DNA from: Caulobacter sp.
Lineage (GTDB): Bacteria; Pseudomonadota; Alphaproteobacteria; Caulobacterales; Caulobacteraceae
DNA: 64,000 nt
Assembly: GCA_017745235.1 (NCBI GenBank)
Contig: JAGHZU010000003.1
Coordinates: 124,001-188,000 of the forward strand
Direction: 5' to 3'
The notes beneath the pieces were generated by a model. The model ran no database searches, was not told the origin of the DNA, and saw nothing but the letters and a program-made list of their open reading frames with translations. Both the position numbers and the translations under genes were made by a program. Shown here in pieces: positions 43,275-51,903 of the stretch. Numbering within the stretch: position 1 is the stretch's first letter; each line of letters opens with the position of its first letter.

Positions 43275-45167
43275 ATGACCCGACTACGCAGCCTTGCTGT
43301 CGCCCTGCTGGCCGTTCCGAGCGTGGCGATGGCCCAGGCCAGCGCGCCCGCTTCAGAGCAGCGCCGCAGCGCCGAGGCCAACGAACCCACGGGTATTGGC
43401 GCAGCGACCGCTCGCGATGCGGAAGCCTCGCGGCGCGCGCTGGACGGCTGGTGGCGCGAGGCGGGCAAGACGCGCGATCAGCGCCTGGCCTGGTTCAGGC
43501 AGGCGCGATTTGGCGTCTTCGTTCACTGGGGGCCGTACTCGGTCCTAGGCGGACAGTGGCGAGGCCAGCCCAATCCTGGCTATTCCGAGCACATCATGCG
43601 CGTGGCGCGCATTCCGCGTCAGACCTATCGGGACGAGGTCGCCGCCAAGTTCCACCCGGACGCCTACGACGCCAGGACCTGGGTCAAGGCGATGAAGGCC
43701 GCCGGCGCCGGCTATGTCATTCTGACCGCCAAGCACCACGACGGTTTCGCCCTGTGGCCGTCGAAGGCCAGCGATTACAACATCGCGCAGGTCTCAGGCT
43801 TCAAGCGCGATCCGCTGGCCGAGCTGGTGGCGGCGGCCCGCGCCGAGGGGCTGAAGGTCGGCTTCTACTACTCCCATGCCTTCGACTGGGAGGACCCCGA
43901 CGCCCCTGGGAACGACTGGGACTACGACAATCCCGGCGGCGACCGTAAGCTCCATGGCGGGATCGACTGGTGGAACGCCTACCCCCAGTTCCTGACCAAC
44001 ACGGACCGGTACATCGACCGCAAGGTGATTCCTCAGCTGAACGAGCTGATCACCCATTATCACCCCGACATCCTGTGGTTCGACACGCCCGGCAAGCTGC
44101 CGTTCTTCCAACAGGCCAGGATCGTCGAGGCCGTGCGCAAGGCCGACCCGAACGTGGTGATCAACGGCCGCGCCGCGCGGAGCGCCGACCTCAATCTCGG
44201 CGACTATCTGGACACCGCCGACCGACCGGCCGAGCTGCGCCCGACGGCCGGCGACTGGGAAGCTATTCCGACCACCAACGAGTCCTATGGCTTCAACGCC
44301 CTGGACCATAGTCACAAGAGCGTCGCCCATTTCGTCCAGTTGATCGCCAAGGCCACGGCCAAGGGCGGCAACATCCTGCTCAATGTCGGTCCGCGCGGCG
44401 ACGGGACGCTCGATGCGCCAGACGCCGCGATCCTGGCCGGCGTCGGCCAGTGGATGGGCGTCAACGGCGAGAGCATCAAGGGCGCCAGCCGCACGCCGCT
44501 GGACCGGCAGGCCTGGGGCGACACCACGGTCAAGGGCGACCGGCTCTATCTGCATGTTTTCGACTGGCCCAGGAGCGGCAGCCTGCGCCTGGGCGGCCTA
44601 ACCAGCCCCCCTAAGCGGGCCTACCTGCTGGCGACCAAGGCTCCGGTGGCGATCAAGCCGGTCGGCTCCGGCGACTACGATGTCGCCTTGCCCGCCAATG
44701 CGCCGGACGCCGCCGACAGCGTCATCGTCGTCGAGACCGATGGCCCCGTGCGGGGCGAGACGGGCCGACTGATCGAGACCCGGTGGGGGACGAACCAACT
44801 TCTGGCGTTCGACGCGACGGCGCTCGGAAGCGGATTTTCCTATGGTGACGGCAAGACCGCTCGCTTCTACGTCGATGGGCTGGAAAAGACTGGCAACCGG
44901 CTGGTTTGGCCGGTCCGCGCCACCGCTCCGGCGCCGGTGCGGGTTCGGGTGCGCTACAGCACCCCGGGCGAGACGAGCGCTCGCGTCCTTCTTCGCTACG
45001 GCGACGCCACGCTCGCGGCGCAGCTTACTCCCACCCACGGCGATCGGGACCTGCAGGAGGTCGAGCTGGGCGTCCTGGACCTCAAATCCGGCGCCCTGCA
45101 GGACCTCACCCTGTCGCTGGAGGCCGACCACCCGGTCCACATCTTCTCACTCGATCTGCGCCCCTGA
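43275..45167 (+). CDS. GH29 alpha-L-fucosidase (first)
   Basis: A 630-residue exported fucosidase. The start at 43275 follows GGAGGCCCCG and gives a signal peptide ending AMAQA. The GH29 barrel begins with FRQARFGVFVHWGPYSV and includes ILTAKHHDGFALWPSKASDYN. The nucleophile is Asp270 in DILWFDTPGK. The C-terminal third is a beta-sandwich that may bind carbohydrate. It cleaves terminal alpha-L-fucose from oligosaccharides in the periplasm. It is divergent from a receptor and 66 bases ahead of an IclR regulator. Confidence 0.93.
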   Translation: MTRLRSLAVALLAVPSVAMAQASAPASEQRRSAEANEPTGIGAATARDAEASRRALDGWWREAGKTRDQRLAWFRQARFGVFVHWGPYSVLGGQWRGQPNPGYSEHIMRVARIPRQTYRDEVAAKFHPDAYDARTWVKAMKAAGAGYVILTAKHHDGFALWPSKASDYNIAQVSGFKRDPLAELVAAARAEGLKVGFYYSHAFDWEDPDAPGNDWDYDNPGGDRKLHGGIDWWNAYPQFLTNTDRYIDRKVIPQLNELITHYHPDILWFDTPGKLPFFQQARIVEAVRKADPNVVINGRAARSADLNLGDYLDTADRPAELRPTAGDWEAIPTTNESYGFNALDHSHKSVAHFVQLIAKATAKGGNILLNVGPRGDGTLDAPDAAILAGVGQWMGVNGESIKGASRTPLDRQAWGDTTVKGDRLYLHVFDWPRSGSLRLGGLTSPPKRAYLLATKAPVAIKPVGSGDYDVALPANAPDAADSVIVVETDGPVRGETGRLIETRWGTNQLLAFDATALGSGFSYGDGKTARFYVDGLEKTGNRLVWPVRATAPAPVRVRVRYSTPGETSARVLLRYGDATLAAQLTPTHGDRDLQEVELGVLDLKSGALQDLTLSLEADHPVHIFSLDLRP

Positions 45168-45179
45168 TCAGGGCTTCGC

Positions 45180-45228
45180 GCCCCTCTCGTCATAGGCTAG
45201 AAGTTTTCGCCTATGAAACGAGAGGGGC
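45180..45228 (+). promoter_or_regulatory. Long hairpin covering the IclR translation start region
   Basis: Left arm GCCCCTCTCGT + CATAGGC (45180-45197) pairs with GCCTATG + AA + ACGAGAGGGGC (45209-45228): 18 paired bases interrupted only by a two-base bulge, with an 11-base loop. The right arm contains the GAGAGGGG that would serve as ribosome site for a GTG start at 45234, and the ATG at 45213. It could end GH29 transcription, hide the IclR start, or both. Confidence 0.65.
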
Positions 45229-46022
45229 AGATCGTGGCAGGAGCCGGAAAGACCAGCGTGGAGGCTGAAGAGCAGCGGTATCGCGCCCCGGCCCTCGAAA
45301 AGGGCCTCGATATCCTGGAGCTGATCTCCACCGCCAGCGAGCCGATGTCCATCAGCATGATCACCCAGGCGCTGGACCGATCGACCGGCGAGCTCTTCCG
45401 AATGATCCAGGTGCTCGAGTACCGGGGCTTCATCGAGCAGGTCGGCAACGGCTATCTGCCGACGACGCGGCTGTTCGCCCTGGGCATGCAGCAAGCGCCG
45501 GTAAAATCGATCCTGGAGGTGGCGCTGCCGGTGATGCGCGACCTGGCCGAAACCGCCGAGCAGAGCTGCCACCTGGCCCTGCGCGCCGACGGCGACATTG
45601 TCGTGGCCGCTCGGATGGAGTCGGCCAGCCTTCTCGGCTTCTCCGTGCGCATCGGTTATCGCCAGCCCCTGGTGCTGACGGGTTCGGGCACGGTGCTCTA
45701 CGCGTTCCAGACCCCCGAGACGCGGCAGCGCTGGGAGACCTTCTTCTCGCCGGACCTGCCCGCCGATCGATTGGCCGCGTTCCGCGCCCGCTGCGATCGC
45801 GCCCAGGCCAACGGTTATGACGAGCATCCCAGCGACATCGTGCCGGGCATCGTAGACTTGGCCGCGCCGGTCCTGCGAGGCGAGATCGCCGCGGCGGCGC
45901 TGACCATGCCGTTCGTGCGCAAGATCCCCCTGAAGGTCGAGCAAGGCCACGCCCTTCAGCTGGTCCGCGAAGCGGCCCGCCGGATTTCCGCCGAGTTGGC
46001 CTCATCCGACGTCCGCGTCTAG
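45213..46022 (+). CDS. IclR-family regulator of the fucose locus
   Basis: A 269-residue regulator (262 if the GTG at 45234 is the start, which has the better ribosome site GAGAGGGG six bases before it). The winged HTH covers residues about 25-85 (ALEKGLDILELISTASEPMSISMITQAL). The IclR effector domain follows with HLALRADGDIVVAARMES and VPGIVDLAAPVL segments. It lies between GH29 and the catabolic genes, so it is the best candidate for local control by fucose, fuconate or 2-keto-3-deoxyfuconate. Its site may be the TTYATATWWGAA motif found in nearby promoters. A long hairpin overlaps its start. Confidence 0.9.
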   Translation: MKREGQIVAGAGKTSVEAEEQRYRAPALEKGLDILELISTASEPMSISMITQALDRSTGELFRMIQVLEYRGFIEQVGNGYLPTTRLFALGMQQAPVKSILEVALPVMRDLAETAEQSCHLALRADGDIVVAARMESASLLGFSVRIGYRQPLVLTGSGTVLYAFQTPETRQRWETFFSPDLPADRLAAFRARCDRAQANGYDEHPSDIVPGIVDLAAPVLRGEIAAAALTMPFVRKIPLKVEQGHALQLVREAARRISAELASSDVRV

Positions 46023-46027
46023 GGGCC

Positions 46028-46867
46028 TTAGGCGGCGACCACCACCTGGCGCTGCTCGCCCAGTCCCTCGATGCCCAGGGCCACGCGGTCGCCGACGTTC
46101 AGCCAAACCTGCGGCTTCTGCCCCAGGCCCACGCCCGGCGGCGTGCCGGTGGTCACCACGTCGCCCGGCTGCAGGCTCATGAACCGGCTGAGATAGGACA
46201 GGATGAAGGCTGGCCGGAAGATCATGGTCTTGGTCGAACCGTCCTGGAAACGCTTGCCGTTGACCTCAAGCCACATGGAGAGGTCGTGGACGTCGCCCAG
46301 CTCGTCCGGCGTCACCAGCCAGGGGCCCAAAGGCCCGAAGCTGTCGCAGCCCTTGCCCTTGTCCCACTGCGAGGACTGCATCTGGAAGGCGCGCTCGGAG
46401 ACGTCGTTGCAGACGGCGTAGCCGATGATGGCCGCGGCGGCCTCCTCCTCGGTGACATAGGCGCAGTGCGCGCCCACGACGAAGGCGAGCTCGACCTCCC
46501 AGTCCAGTTGGGTCGAGCCGCGCGGCTTGATGATCGGATCGTTCGGACCCGAGAGCGCGCTAGTCGCCTTCATGAACACCACCGGCTCCTCGGGAATCGG
46601 CAGGCCGGACTCGGCGGCGTGATCGGCATAGTTGAGGCCGATGCAGACGAACTTGCCCGGCTTGGCCACGCAGGGGCCCAGGCGGGTGTCGGCTGGAACC
46701 GCCGGCAGGGTCGAGGGATCCACGCCCCGCAGGCGCGCAAGGCTCTCTTGGGTCAGGGTCGAGGGATCGATGTCGCCCACGACACCGCCAAGGTCACGGA
46801 TAACGCCCTCGGTGTCGAGCAGGCCCGGCCGTTCCTGGCCGGCGGGTCCAAAGCGCAGCAGTTTCAT
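46028..46867 (-). CDS. FAH-family 2,4-diketo-3-deoxy-L-fuconate hydrolase
   Basis: A 279-residue fumarylacetoacetate-hydrolase-type enzyme. Family motifs: IGLNYADHAAE, KATSALSGPNDPI, the metal-binding DWEVELAFVVG, and VVTTGTPPGVGLGQKP. In the non-phosphorylative L-fucose and L-rhamnose routes, such hydrolases split 2,4-diketo-3-deoxy-L-fuconate (or -rhamnonate) into pyruvate and L-lactate. The gene lies 16 bases after the SDR that would make that diketo acid, and an L-lactate oxidase gene lies 2 kb away. The assignment combines family and context. Confidence 0.87.
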   Translation of the reverse strand: MKLLRFGPAGQERPGLLDTEGVIRDLGGVVGDIDPSTLTQESLARLRGVDPSTLPAVPADTRLGPCVAKPGKFVCIGLNYADHAAESGLPIPEEPVVFMKATSALSGPNDPIIKPRGSTQLDWEVELAFVVGAHCAYVTEEEAAAAIIGYAVCNDVSERAFQMQSSQWDKGKGCDSFGPLGPWLVTPDELGDVHDLSMWLEVNGKRFQDGSTKTMIFRPAFILSYLSRFMSLQPGDVVTTGTPPGVGLGQKPQVWLNVGDRVALGIEGLGEQRQVVVAA

Positions 46868-46883
46868 CTAAGGTCTCCGAAGC

Positions 46884-47639
46884 TTACATCACCCAGCCGC
46901 CGTCGATGACGTGCGTCTGGCCGGTCGTGAAGGCGGCCTCGTCCGAGGCCAGGTAGACCGCCAGGGCGGCCAGTTCCGAGGGACGGCCAAAGCGACCCAT
47001 CGCCTGACGGGCGGTGAACTCGCGATAGGCCGTATCGAAGTCGCCGGTGTCGCGCAGGCGCTGGAGCAGCGACGGCGTTTCGACCGTGCCGGGGCAGATG
47101 GCGTTGCAGCGAACGCCCTGGCCGACGAAATCTGCGGCGACGGCCTTGGTCAGGCCGATCACCGCGGCCTTGGTGGCGCAGTAGGCGAAGCGGTTGGGAA
47201 CCCCTTTGATCGAGGAGGCGATCGACGACATGTTGATGATCGATCCGCCGCCCCGCGCGATCATGCCGGGTAAGACCGCGCGGATCATCCGATACTGGGC
47301 CGTGACATTGAGCGCATTGGAAAACGCCCAGGCGCTCTCGTCGCAGTCGAGAATGGTGCCGGCGTGGACGAAACCGGCGCAATTGTAGAGCACGTCGATC
47401 TCGGGGAACGCCTCGGCGACCGCACGGACCGCGTCCGGGTCGGTAACGTCCAGGCGGTAGGGCGTCGCGCCCTCGATCGATGATGCGGCCTCCAAGCTAA
47501 GATCCGTGGCGATCACCTGGGCGCCCTCGCGCACGAAGGCCTCGGCGGTCGCACGCCCAATCCCCTGCCCCGCCGCCGTGATCAGCGCGGTTTTGCCCGT
47601 CAGCCGGCCGGCGGTCTGTTGCTTCGTCTCGGTCATCAT
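46884..47639 (-). CDS. SDR 2-keto-3-deoxy-L-fuconate dehydrogenase
   Basis: A 251-residue short-chain dehydrogenase. The NAD motif is TAAGQGIGRA at about 21-30, with YNCAG, the catalytic Ser in NMSSIASS, and YCATK. The stretch IKGVPNRFAYCATKAAVIGL and RCNAICPGTV resemble BDH2/DHRS6-type enzymes, a group that includes bacterial 2-keto-3-deoxy-L-fuconate dehydrogenases. It oxidises the product of FucD at C4 to the 2,4-diketo acid. It lies seven bases after the AKR gene and just before the FAH hydrolase, making a three-gene operon. Confidence 0.88.
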   Translation of the reverse strand: MMTETKQQTAGRLTGKTALITAAGQGIGRATAEAFVREGAQVIATDLSLEAASSIEGATPYRLDVTDPDAVRAVAEAFPEIDVLYNCAGFVHAGTILDCDESAWAFSNALNVTAQYRMIRAVLPGMIARGGGSIINMSSIASSIKGVPNRFAYCATKAAVIGLTKAVAADFVGQGVRCNAICPGTVETPSLLQRLRDTGDFDTAYREFTARQAMGRFGRPSELAALAVYLASDEAAFTTGQTHVIDGGWVM

Positions 47640-47646
47640 CCAGGTC

Positions 47647-48681
47647 CTAGGCTTCGTCGCCCGGCAGCGGGGCGCGCGGATCGATCAGGTTTTCCGCACG
47701 CAGCTCGGCCCAAAAGGCGGCGGGGATCGGCGTGTCGTAGAGGTCCAGCGTCTTCTTCACCCGCTCGACCGAGCCGAGGCCGGGGATGACGCTGACCACA
47801 GCGGGATGGGCCAGGCAGAACGACAGGGCCGCGGCCGCCAGGGGCGTTTCATGGCGCTCGGCCAGGGCCTCCAGCCGGCGAACACGCTCGACCACCTCGG
47901 GCGGCGCCTCGCCGTAGTCGTAGTAATGCGGCCCTGGGCCACGAACGCCTGTGGCCAGGATCCCCGAGTTGTAGGCGCCGCCGACCACCACCGAAACCTG
48001 GCGCGCCAGGGCGGCGGGCAGGAAGCTTTCCAGAGCCGTCTGCTCAAGCAGGGTATAGCGGCCAGCCAGCAGGACGACGTCGAGATCGACATGCTCCATG
48101 GCGCGCAGGCAAATCCGCCATTCGTTCACCCCCAGGCCGAAGGCGGTGATCGCGCCGCTCTGGCGCAGCCGCTCCAACGCTCGAAAGCCGCCGCCGATCG
48201 TCAGCTGCTCGAAGGTGCGGGCGTCGTCGTCGCCATGGGTCATGGGCCCGATGTCGTGGACGTAGAGAATGTCGATGTGAGCCAGGCCCAGGCGCTGCAG
48301 GCTGTCCTCGTAGGACCGGAGAATGCCGTCGTGGCTATAATCGTAGAGCTGCTCGAACGGCATGGGTGAGCGAAAGCCATGCCGCTCGCCATCGCCCTTC
48401 AGGCCCGGGACCGGCGTCAGAAGGCGGCCGACCTTTGTCGAGAGCACGACGCCGTCCCGCCCGCGCAGCACATCGCCCACCCGACGCTCGCTGAGGCCGT
48501 GGCCATAGCGCGGCGCGGTGTCGACATAGGTAAGACCCGCGTCCATGGCCGCCAGCAACGTCGCCCGCGCGTCCTCGTCCGTCACCGGGCGATAGAGGTT
48601 CCCGACGGAAGCGGCTCCAAATCCCAGGACGCTGATGGGGAGGCCGGCGCGCCGGATCTCGCGCTTGGGAATGGTCGCCAA
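47647..48681 (-). CDS. Aldo/keto reductase, likely L-fucose dehydrogenase
   Basis: A 344-residue aldo/keto reductase. A TTG at 48681 is chosen as start because AGGAGG lies nine bases before it; no ATG in frame gives a sensible N-terminus. Family residues are seen: Asp/Tyr in YVDTAPRYGHG, Lys in VLSTKVGR, and His in LYVHDIG. The protein resembles D-threo-aldose 1-dehydrogenase / L-fucose dehydrogenase of pseudomonads. It would oxidise L-fucose to L-fuconolactone, the first step of the route. It heads an operon with SDR and FAH genes and is divergent from the L-lactate oxidase gene. Confidence 0.87.
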   Translation of the reverse strand: MATIPKREIRRAGLPISVLGFGAASVGNLYRPVTDEDARATLLAAMDAGLTYVDTAPRYGHGLSERRVGDVLRGRDGVVLSTKVGRLLTPVPGLKGDGERHGFRSPMPFEQLYDYSHDGILRSYEDSLQRLGLAHIDILYVHDIGPMTHGDDDARTFEQLTIGGGFRALERLRQSGAITAFGLGVNEWRICLRAMEHVDLDVVLLAGRYTLLEQTALESFLPAALARQVSVVVGGAYNSGILATGVRGPGPHYYDYGEAPPEVVERVRRLEALAERHETPLAAAALSFCLAHPAVVSVIPGLGSVERVKKTLDLYDTPIPAAFWAELRAENLIDPRAPLPGDEA

Positions 48682-48725
48682 CTTGAACTTCCTCCTGGGC
48701 AGCGCTTTCCGCGCTTTGCGTCCGA

Positions 48726-48757
48726 TCACATGTGAAATACACGTTCATATAAGAAAT
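48726..48757. promoter_or_regulatory. Divergent operator region: TCACATGTGA and TTCATATAAGAAAT
   Basis: A perfect palindrome TCACATGTGA (48726-48735) is followed by TTCATATAAGAAAT (48744-48757), a good match to the motif shared by fucose-locus promoters. The gap is only 96 bases between the AKR and L-lactate oxidase starts, so one regulator could control both directions. Confidence 0.6.
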
Positions 48758-48777
48758 GCAATTGAGCTGGAGCTCCG

Positions 48778-49914
48778 ATGATCGCGACATCCACCGAGGA
48801 CTTCCGGCGCGCCGCACGGCGGCGGCTGCCGCGGTTCCTGTTCGACTATATCGACGGCGGCTCTGGAGACGAGCTGACGCTACGCAGCAACGCCGAAGAC
48901 CTGGCTGGCCTGCGCCTACGTCAGCGGGTGCTGAAGGATGTGAGCAGCATCGACCTCTCGACCGCGCTTTTCGGTCACGCGCTGGGCGCTCCGATCGTGC
49001 TGGGGCCGGTGGGCCTTTCGGGCATGTACGCCCGGCGCGGCGAGACCCAGGCCGCCAGGGCGGCGGCGCAACGCGGCCTGCCCTTCTGCCTTTCCACCGT
49101 CTCGGTATGCGCCCTGGACGAGGTGGCGGCCGCTAGCCCCGCGCCGATCTGGTTCCAGCTCTATGTCATCCGCGACCGTGGCTTCATGCGCGACCTGCTC
49201 GCCAGGGCCAAGGCCGAGGGGGCCGGCGCCCTGGTGTTCACGGTCGATATGCCCGTCCCCGGCGCCCGCCGGCGCGACGCCCACAGCGGTCTGTCCGGTC
49301 CGATGGCGGCCCTCCGACGCTACGCCCAGGTGCTGGGCAGGCCGGATTGGGCCTGGGACGTGGGGTTGCGTGGCCGCCCCCACCAGCTGGGCAATGTCGC
49401 GCCGGTGCTGGGCAAGACCAGCGGCCTGGAGGACTTCATGGGCTGGCTGGGGGCCAATTTCGATCCGACCATCCAGTGGCGCGACCTCGAGTGGATCCGC
49501 GACGCCTGGGAGGGCCCCCTGATCATCAAGGGGGTGCTGGAGCCCGACGACGCCCGCGACGCCGTGCGCTTGGGCGCTGACGGGCTGGTGGTCTCCAATC
49601 ACGGCGGGCGACAGCTGGATGGAGCCCTCTCCACGGCCCGGGCCTTGCCGAGCATCGCCGAGGCCGTCGGCGATGACCTGACCGTCCTGGCCGATGGCGG
49701 CGTGCGCTCGGGCATGGACGTGGTGCGGATGATGGCCTTGGGGGCGCAAGGCGTGCTGCTGGGCCGCGCCTGGGTCTATGCCCTGGCCGCCGCAGGCGAG
49801 GCCGGCGTCGGGCGTCTGCTGGACCTGATGATTTCGGAGATGCGCACGACCCTGGCCCTGGCCGGCGTGGCCTCCGCGCGCGAGATCGACGCGCGTCTTC
49901 TCGACCTCCGCTGA
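48778..49914 (+). CDS. lldD: FMN-dependent L-lactate dehydrogenase/oxidase (alpha-hydroxy acid family)
   Basis: A 378-residue FMN enzyme of the alpha-hydroxy-acid oxidising family. Features: [14 protein letters not shown] at the N-terminus, [23 protein letters not shown], the FMN-phosphate Lys in LIIKGVL, and the catalytic His-Arg in [11 protein letters not shown], then [13 protein letters not shown]. It oxidises L-lactate to pyruvate and passes electrons to the respiratory chain. L-lactate is exactly one of the two products expected from the FAH hydrolase encoded nearby, which explains its place in a fucose locus. GGAG precedes the ATG. Confidence 0.9.
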   Translation: MIATSTEDFRRAARRRLPRFLFDYIDGGSGDELTLRSNAEDLAGLRLRQRVLKDVSSIDLSTALFGHALGAPIVLGPVGLSGMYARRGETQAARAAAQRGLPFCLSTVSVCALDEVAAASPAPIWFQLYVIRDRGFMRDLLARAKAEGAGALVFTVDMPVPGARRRDAHSGLSGPMAALRRYAQVLGRPDWAWDVGLRGRPHQLGNVAPVLGKTSGLEDFMGWLGANFDPTIQWRDLEWIRDAWEGPLIIKGVLEPDDARDAVRLGADGLVVSNHGGRQLDGALSTARALPSIAEAVGDDLTVLADGGVRSGMDVVRMMALGAQGVLLGRAWVYALAAAGEAGVGRLLDLMISEMRTTLALAGVASAREIDARLLDLR

Positions 49915-49923
49915 GACGCCTCA

Positions 49924-49960
49924 AAAAGATGGCCGGACGGCGCTCGGCGCCATCCGGCCA
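49924..49960 (-). terminator. Intrinsic terminator between convergent genes
   Basis: TGGCCGGACGGCGC (49930-49943) pairs with GCGCCATCCGGCCA (49947-49960) with one mismatch and a 3-base loop. On the minus strand it is followed by TCTTTTTGA, so it ends the GH29 transcript; it may also work for the opposing L-lactate oxidase gene. Confidence 0.8.
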
Positions 49961-49985
49961 GGGACACCCGCCAGTGGGTAGAGGC

Positions 49986-51824
49986 TTAGTTGGCGGGGGT
50001 AAGGTAGAGGGTGCGCAGGGCGAATAGCTCCTGCCCCGAAGCCTGGGGCCGCAAGCTGACCTGGTAGCGGCCCGGTTTGTCGAAGTGCAGAATCCCAACC
50101 GGCTGGAAGGTCAGGAAGGTCGGCTTGCGACGTTCGATCGCCCCGGTTTCGATCACGCCGAAACTGCGTTTCTGGTCGCCGACCTCGACAGTCCCCTCGT
50201 GTCCGGCCTGCGCCTTGGTCGCCGAGTACTCCAGATCAATATGGTAGTCGCCGGCCTGCTCGACCTGCACCGTCCAGGAGACCGACTTGGACGGATCGTC
50301 CAGACCCACGGGGGTGTAAAACTTGCGCAGATCATCGACTGACAGCTGCGTCTTGATCGCGTCGAGCTTCACACCGGGGCTCAAGGTCGCGTCCGCCACA
50401 TCCAGGGGCTGGCGACCATAGGCGCGTGACAGCACGATCCCCTGGTCGCGGCGGGCGGCCACCGGCGTCTGGGTCTCCACCACCACGACGAGGTCGTCGC
50501 TGGGCGCGGTGCCCGCCGGCAGGGTGACTGAAAGTCCGCCCGCGTCCTGCTTGAAGCGAAGGGCGCCGCCGCCCGCGAGCAACGAGACCTTGGTCACGGG
50601 CTCGGTCAGGCCCGGCGCGCGCACCACCCCGTCGGCCGGACGATCCAGAACATGCAGGTAGAGGCGCGAGCCCTTTTGGGTCGCCACGCCCCAGGGCGTC
50701 TGCGGCAGGGGGGAACGAGTCGTGCCATAGATGCTGTCGCCATTGACCTTCAGCCACGCGCCCACCGCCAGCAGTCGCTTCTGCGCGCCGTCGGGGAAAC
50801 GCCCGCGACCATCGGGCCCCATGTTCAGCATGAAGTTGCCGCCGCGACTGGCGGATGTGGCCAGGAGGCGGATCAGGGTGTTGGTCGACTTGAAGTCGTT
50901 GTCGAACGCCGAATAGCCCCAGCTGCGATTGTGCGTGAACACCGACTCCCAGTCGCCGCCCTGGACCAGGCTGGCGGGCGGGATTTCGGAGTCGGACGGC
51001 GAGGTGTAGTCGCCCAGGTCATTGCCGATGCGGCTGTTGAGCAGGCATCCGGGCTGCAGCTTTTTGACGAGATCGCGCAGGCGCCTGGAGTATTCGGCTG
51101 GCATGGGGCCTGGGGTGTCGAACCAAATCTCGCGCACCGGACCGTAATTAGTCAGAAGCTCGGTGACCTGAGGTACGACCTTGCGGTTGAAGTATTCCTC
51201 GAAGTCAGCCTTCTTAGGGTCGAATTCCCAGGTGTTGCCGCCGCCGTTCGGCTCGGTCCAGTCCTGGTACTGAGAATAGTAGAAGCCGAGACCGATGCCC
51301 TCGGCCTTGGCGGCCTCGGCCAGCTCCTTCAGCGGATCGCGGCCAAACCGCGTGCCATCGACGATGTTATGCGGCGAGGCCGCCGACTTGAACATCGCAA
51401 AGCCGTCATGGTGCTTGGCGGTGATCACCATGTAGCGAAAGCCGGCGGCCTTCATGGTCTTCATCCAGGCGCGGGCGTCGAAGTCGACCGGATTGAAGTC
51501 CTTGGCCAGCTCCAGGTACTCGGCGCTGGGGGTCTTGCTGTTGCTCATCAGCCATTCGGAAGCCCCATAGTAGCGCTTGCCTCGGATCACACCGCCGGCC
51601 TGGGCGTAGATCCCCCAGTGGATGAACATCGAATAGCGGTCGTCGTTGAACCGCTCGAGCGCCTTGGCCGTGGCCGCGTCATGCGACATCGGCTTGTAGC
51701 TGGAGACCTTGAAATGGGTCTGCTCGGGCGGCGCGCCCACCGAATCCTGGGCCAGAGCCGCCCCGCCCACCGCCGTCGCCATGACGGCTGCGAGCATTCC
51801 AATCGACAGACTACGCACGTTCAT
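49986..51824 (-). CDS. GH29 alpha-L-fucosidase (second)
   Basis: A 612-residue exported fucosidase; the start (ATG 51824, or a GTG two codons later with a better-spaced GGGGAG) gives a signal peptide ending ALAQD. The barrel has RYSMFIHWGIYAQAGG, VITAKHHDGFAMF, and the nucleophile Asp236 in EIWFDTPGP. The C-terminal beta-sandwich (about 480-612) has a carbohydrate-binding-module look. It diverges from the GH29 at 43275, so the two may differ in linkage. It lies 80 bases after a GH95 gene on the same strand, probably one operon. Confidence 0.92.
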   Translation of the reverse strand: MNVRSLSIGMLAAVMATAVGGAALAQDSVGAPPEQTHFKVSSYKPMSHDAATAKALERFNDDRYSMFIHWGIYAQAGGVIRGKRYYGASEWLMSNSKTPSAEYLELAKDFNPVDFDARAWMKTMKAAGFRYMVITAKHHDGFAMFKSAASPHNIVDGTRFGRDPLKELAEAAKAEGIGLGFYYSQYQDWTEPNGGGNTWEFDPKKADFEEYFNRKVVPQVTELLTNYGPVREIWFDTPGPMPAEYSRRLRDLVKKLQPGCLLNSRIGNDLGDYTSPSDSEIPPASLVQGGDWESVFTHNRSWGYSAFDNDFKSTNTLIRLLATSASRGGNFMLNMGPDGRGRFPDGAQKRLLAVGAWLKVNGDSIYGTTRSPLPQTPWGVATQKGSRLYLHVLDRPADGVVRAPGLTEPVTKVSLLAGGGALRFKQDAGGLSVTLPAGTAPSDDLVVVVETQTPVAARRDQGIVLSRAYGRQPLDVADATLSPGVKLDAIKTQLSVDDLRKFYTPVGLDDPSKSVSWTVQVEQAGDYHIDLEYSATKAQAGHEGTVEVGDQKRSFGVIETGAIERRKPTFLTFQPVGILHFDKPGRYQVSLRPQASGQELFALRTLYLTPAN

Positions 51825-51903
51825 CTCCCCTTCTTTTTTCAAACTCTGGTTCTGGCAGGCCGCGCTACGGACTTCGAACGGCGGCGACGGACCAACGAAA
51901 CGA

